A DNA stretch of 24,033 nt from Savagea sp. (GTDB lineage: Bacteria > Bacillota > Bacilli > Bacillales_A > Planococcaceae), in assembly GCA_030152585.1 (NCBI GenBank), contig JASLJC010000040.1:1-24033 (forward strand). Reading direction: 5' to 3'. Positions 21,715 to 24,033 of the stretch are shown piece after piece (position 1 is the stretch's first letter; each line of letters begins with the position of its first letter). Both the position numbers and the translations under genes were made by a program. The notes beneath the pieces were generated by a model that saw only the letters and a list, made by a program, of their open reading frames with translations, was not told where the DNA came from and ran no database searches.

Positions 21715-22722
21715 TTATTGTTGTTCTGCCATATATAACGCTAAATCGATACAACGAGCTGCATATCCAGCCTCGTTATCGTACCATGAAATGACTTTCA
21801 CAAAATTGTCATCGAGTAACATTGTCGATAATCCGTCAACGGTCGTCGATGCAGTGTTTCCGTTGTAATCGACTGATACAAGAGGGAGTGTACTATACTC
21901 TAAAATCCCTTTTAAATTCGTTTCAGATGCTTTTTGAAGTGCTTCATTCACAGATTCAACAGTTGCGTTTTGATTTAATTCGACGACAAAATCGATCATC
22001 GAAACGTTCGGTGTCGGTACACGAACAGCCATACCGTCCAATTTTCCTTTTAATTCTGGAATGACTTTCGTTACAGCACTTGCTGCACCTGTCGTTGTCG
22101 GTAACATCGACTCTGCTGCTGCACGCGCTCGACGATAATCTGAATGTGGTAAATCTAATAAACGTTGGTCGGTTGTGTATGAATGAATCGTCGTCATCAT
22201 CCCACGTTTTACACCAAACGTATCATGTAACACTTTCACGACAGGTGCTAAACCATTTGTCGTACATGAAGCGTTCGATACGACAACATCTTTCGACGGA
22301 TCATATTCTGTATGGTTAACCCCCATAACGAACATCGGTACGCCTTCTCCTTTTGCTGGAGCAGATAAAATCGCACGTTTCGCTCCCGCTTCAATATGTT
22401 TTTCGAGTCCTTCTTTCGTACGGAATACACCCGTTGATTCGATTACAATATCTACATCGAGTTCTCCCCACGGTAATTGAGCAGGATCTTTTTCTGCAAA
22501 AACTTTCACTGTTGTATCGCCTACTTGAATTTCTCCATCTTTGGCAACAACATCGAGTGGATACGTTCCATGTACCGAATCGTATTTGAATAAATGTGCT
22601 AACATATCCGCATCTGCTAAATCGTTCACTGCTACGACTTGTACGCGATCATTATCCATTGCCTCTCGTAAAATTAATCGTCCGATACGGCCAAAACCGT
22701 TAATTGCTAGTTTTAATGTCAT
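21715..22722 (-). CDS. gapA: Glyceraldehyde-3-phosphate dehydrogenase (NAD-type, glycolytic)
   Basis: Oxidises glyceraldehyde 3-phosphate to 1,3-bisphosphoglycerate. The ATG at 22722 (MTLKLAINGFGRIGR), after AAAGGGG, gives 335 residues like Bacillus GapA; the upstream extension to 22752 is atypical. The Rossmann aspartate D34 (AVNDLADADM) indicates NAD preference, unlike NADP-type GapB. The catalytic C153 (SNASCTTN) and H180 (MTTIHSYTTDQ) are present. The second cysteine of the usual CTTNC is glycine (G157), a tolerated variation. No cggR repressor gene precedes it; a TPM-domain gene does, so regulation differs from B. subtilis. A long leader with direct repeats lies upstream. Confidence 0.97.
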   Translation of the reverse strand: MTLKLAINGFGRIGRLILREAMDNDRVQVVAVNDLADADMLAHLFKYDSVHGTYPLDVVAKDGEIQVGDTTVKVFAEKDPAQLPWGELDVDIVIESTGVFRTKEGLEKHIEAGAKRAILSAPAKGEGVPMFVMGVNHTEYDPSKDVVVSNASCTTNGLAPVVKVLHDTFGVKRGMMTTIHSYTTDQRLLDLPHSDYRRARAAAESMLPTTTGAASAVTKVIPELKGKLDGMAVRVPTPNVSMIDFVVELNQNATVESVNEALQKASETNLKGILEYSTLPLVSVDYNGNTASTTVDGLSTMLLDDNFVKVISWYDNEAGYAARCIDLALYMAEQQ

Positions 22723-22769
22723 ATTCGTCGTTCCCCTTTCGTAATTATCCATATTGAATGTCTTCCACT

Positions 22770-22789
22770 TTTAAACGTTTTTTAAACGT
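22770..22789 (-). promoter_or_regulatory. Direct repeats in the gapA leader
   Basis: TTTAAACGT occurs twice (22770-22778 and 22781-22789 on the plus strand), 11 bases apart, so on the same face of the helix. It lies between the candidate gapA promoter and the ribosome site, where a roadblock repressor could bind. Function inferred. Confidence 0.4.
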
Positions 22790-22827
22790 GTCTAACAACG
22801 AGTAGAGAAACCTACTTGTATAACTTC

Positions 22828-22856
22828 ATTATAACTAAAGTCGTATGTTTAATCTA
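22828..22856 (-). promoter_or_regulatory. Candidate gapA operon promoter
   Basis: Minus-strand perfect -10 TATAAT (22833-22828) with a weak -35 TAGATT (22856-22851) at 17 bases. It implies a leader of about 100 bases. Confidence 0.45.
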
Positions 22857-22871
22857 CTATTAACCAAAAGG

Positions 22872-22911
22872 AAAAGACGTTTCAAAAGGCCTCCCTTTTA
22901 AAACGTCTTTT
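22872..22911 (-). terminator. Terminator between the TPM gene and gapA
   Basis: A two-part stem (22872-22882 with 22901-22911, inner AAAAGG 22884-22889 with CCTTTT 22894-22899) starting at the TPM stop codon. The minus side ends CTTTTCC and the plus side has a longer T-run, so it is probably bidirectional. It separates lemA-TPM transcription from gapA. Confidence 0.75.
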
Positions 22912-22912
22912 T

Positions 22913-23728
22913 TTACCACGTACGGCCTGCGCCACCACCGCCGGTTGAACCGCCTCCGCCAAAGCCGCCGAATCCACCTGTTCCGCCGCTACTAAATCCG
23001 CCAGAACCTCCACTTGTCGGCGGCATGAAGATAACCGGTCCACCGCCTCCGCCGCCACCTTTGCCACCACCATTTTTCATACTATTTCTAATCATAATGT
23101 ATAAAATAAAGAAAAATAGAAGAGCAAATACAATATCGGCAAATGTCAGCGACTCCTCACGATCGTATTGACCATTAATCGTCTCGACGAGCACTTCTTC
23201 TCCATCATAACCGTACCCGATCATCACTTCATTATAAAATGCTTTGTACGTTTCGACGATTGCTCGATCAGGCGCTGGTGGATCTAATTCAGCTAAATAA
23301 GGCATCCCGACTTCATCTAAAATTCGACCGACTTTTCCATCTGGTAACATGCCTTCTAAGCCATACCCAGTCATCACACGAAAATGACGTTGACCGTCTC
23401 GATCATTTACAGTCATGACGAGCAACAGTCCGTTATTTTCTTTTTGATCACCGAGTCCCATTTCACGGAAACGTTTCAACGCATAATCTTCAATTGAAGC
23501 ATCTCCAATTTTATCTAAAATATCAACTTGAAATTCTACTCCTGTCTTTTGTTGTAAAGCGAAAGCATAGTCGTTTATTTCATGTTGTTGGTCATTTGTC
23601 AAAATTCCGACTTCATCATAAACGGCCGAATCGGTATGTTCGAGTGCTTCGACCGGCCCAGCACTTAAACCGGCTACTACTAAATAAAGTATCGCAATCG
23701 ACAAGAACCGGGCGATGAAGTGTCTCAC
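22913..23728 (-). CDS. TPM-domain membrane protein (YgcG-like)
   Basis: Membrane-anchored TPM (TLP18.3/Psb32/MOLO-1) domain protein; commonly encoded beside LemA, molecular role unclear. 271 residues: an N-terminal signal/anchor (about 5-28), the TPM domain (about 35-175, VYDEVGILTNDQQHEIND, with GYGLEGMLPDGKVGRILDE), one membrane helix (about 197-213, DIVFALLFFFILYIMI) and a very glycine-rich tail (about 219-271) ending GRTW. The start is GTG at 23728, overlapping the lemA TGA by four bases (GTGA), so the two are translationally coupled. Confidence 0.9.
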   Translation of the reverse strand: MRHFIARFLSIAILYLVVAGLSAGPVEALEHTDSAVYDEVGILTNDQQHEINDYAFALQQKTGVEFQVDILDKIGDASIEDYALKRFREMGLGDQKENNGLLLVMTVNDRDGQRHFRVMTGYGLEGMLPDGKVGRILDEVGMPYLAELDPPAPDRAIVETYKAFYNEVMIGYGYDGEEVLVETINGQYDREESLTFADIVFALLFFFILYIMIRNSMKNGGGKGGGGGGGPVIFMPPTSGGSGGFSSGGTGGFGGFGGGGSTGGGGAGRTW

Positions 23729-24033
23729 TTACTGTCCGATCCGAAATCGACAGATGGTGCTGATTGTGCGGCAGGGTCTGCTTTATAATATTCTTTCGCA
23801 CTGAAACCGAACATACTTGCTACGACATTCATAGGAAAACGTTTCACTTGACGATTGTAATCTGCGACAACGTCGTTATAATCTTTACGTGCAACCGCAA
23901 TTCGATTTTCAGTTCCTGCTAATTCGTCCATTAATTGTGTAAACTGTTTATCCGCTTTTAAATCTGGATAATTTTCAACGACGACGAGAAGTCGTGATAA
24001 CGCTCCAGAAAGTTCAGCATCTGCTTCTGCTTG
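23725..24033 (-). CDS. lemA: LemA family protein, C-terminal part (cut by right edge)
   Basis: The frame is open to the right edge; 102 residues are visible (a Met at 23931 is internal). The segment shows the LemA signature: LSRLLVVVENYPDLKADKQF, then LMDELAGTENRIAVARKDYN, and VVADYNRQVKRFPMNVVASMFGF. LemA proteins have an N-terminal membrane helix and a helical exterior domain; the helix is outside the window. Function uncertain. The stop overlaps the start of the TPM gene, its usual partner. Confidence 0.93.
   Translation of the reverse strand, partial: QAEADAELSGALSRLLVVVENYPDLKADKQFTQLMDELAGTENRIAVARKDYNDVVADYNRQVKRFPMNVVASMFGFSAKEYYKADPAAQSAPSVDFGSDSK

Noticed and set aside
1..24033. 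CRISPR arrays, rRNA or tRNA genes
   Set aside because: No regularly spaced repeats and no tRNA or rRNA signatures other than the tRNA-like part of tmRNA were seen.

Overview
The window reads as a chromosomal segment of a low-GC Gram-positive bacterium of the order Bacillales. The evidence is a sufC-D-S-U-B operon with SufU in place of a SufA/IscU system, a yusI-gcvH-yusF-yusE type cluster, a gapA-pgk-tpiA-gpmI-eno glycolytic block, a secG-est-rnr-smpB-ssrA block, and a tmRNA tag (GKEQQNLAFAA) that, from memory, closely resembles the Listeria tag. Nearly every gene has a strong AGGAGG-type ribosome binding site. I cannot name the genus from the sequence alone. Almost everything is on the minus strand; the exceptions are a truncated integrase at the left edge and one thioredoxin gene.

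Layout from left to right. 1-657: C-terminal part of a tyrosine recombinase, probably the edge of an integrated element abutting the 3' end of sufB. 694-6012: the suf iron-sulfur assembly operon (terminator, sufB, sufU, sufS, sufD, sufC, promoter). 6180-8245: a small operon of a Toprim protein (YusF-like), a CGTC thioredoxin-like protein (YusE-like) and an SDF-family amino-acid symporter. Its leader carries two mutually exclusive hairpins and its first gene has an odd start. 8264-9129: gcvH and an ArsC/Spx-family protein. 9203-9523: a divergent thioredoxin. 9520-11564: an accessory-looking stretch with two decayed IS200/IS605-family (tnpB) copies flanking a YpcP-like 5'-3' exonuclease gene and a membrane-protein gene broken by an in-frame TAG. 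11863-12445: the tmRNA gene with its own promoter and terminator. 12455-16097: smpB, rnr and a carboxylesterase. 16216-16556: secG with its own promoter and terminator. 16638-22856: the lower-glycolysis operon. 22872-24033: a TPM-domain membrane protein and the C-terminal part of LemA.

How the genes work together. SufS, SufU and SufBCD mobilise cysteine sulfur and build Fe-S clusters. GapA, Pgk, TpiA, GpmI and Eno convert triose phosphates to phosphoenolpyruvate; hairpins between gapA and pgk and between pgk and tpiA probably set unequal expression. RNase R, SmpB and tmRNA form the ribosome-rescue and mRNA-decay set. Two thioredoxin-fold proteins, an ArsC/Spx-like protein and GcvH form a redox/lipoyl-flavoured cluster next to suf.

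The most notable points are a mini IS605-type element that keeps both ends but almost none of tnpB, a YusF-like gene whose good ribosome binding site faces ATC/ATA instead of a normal start codon, and a symporter lacking the arginine that binds acidic side chains.
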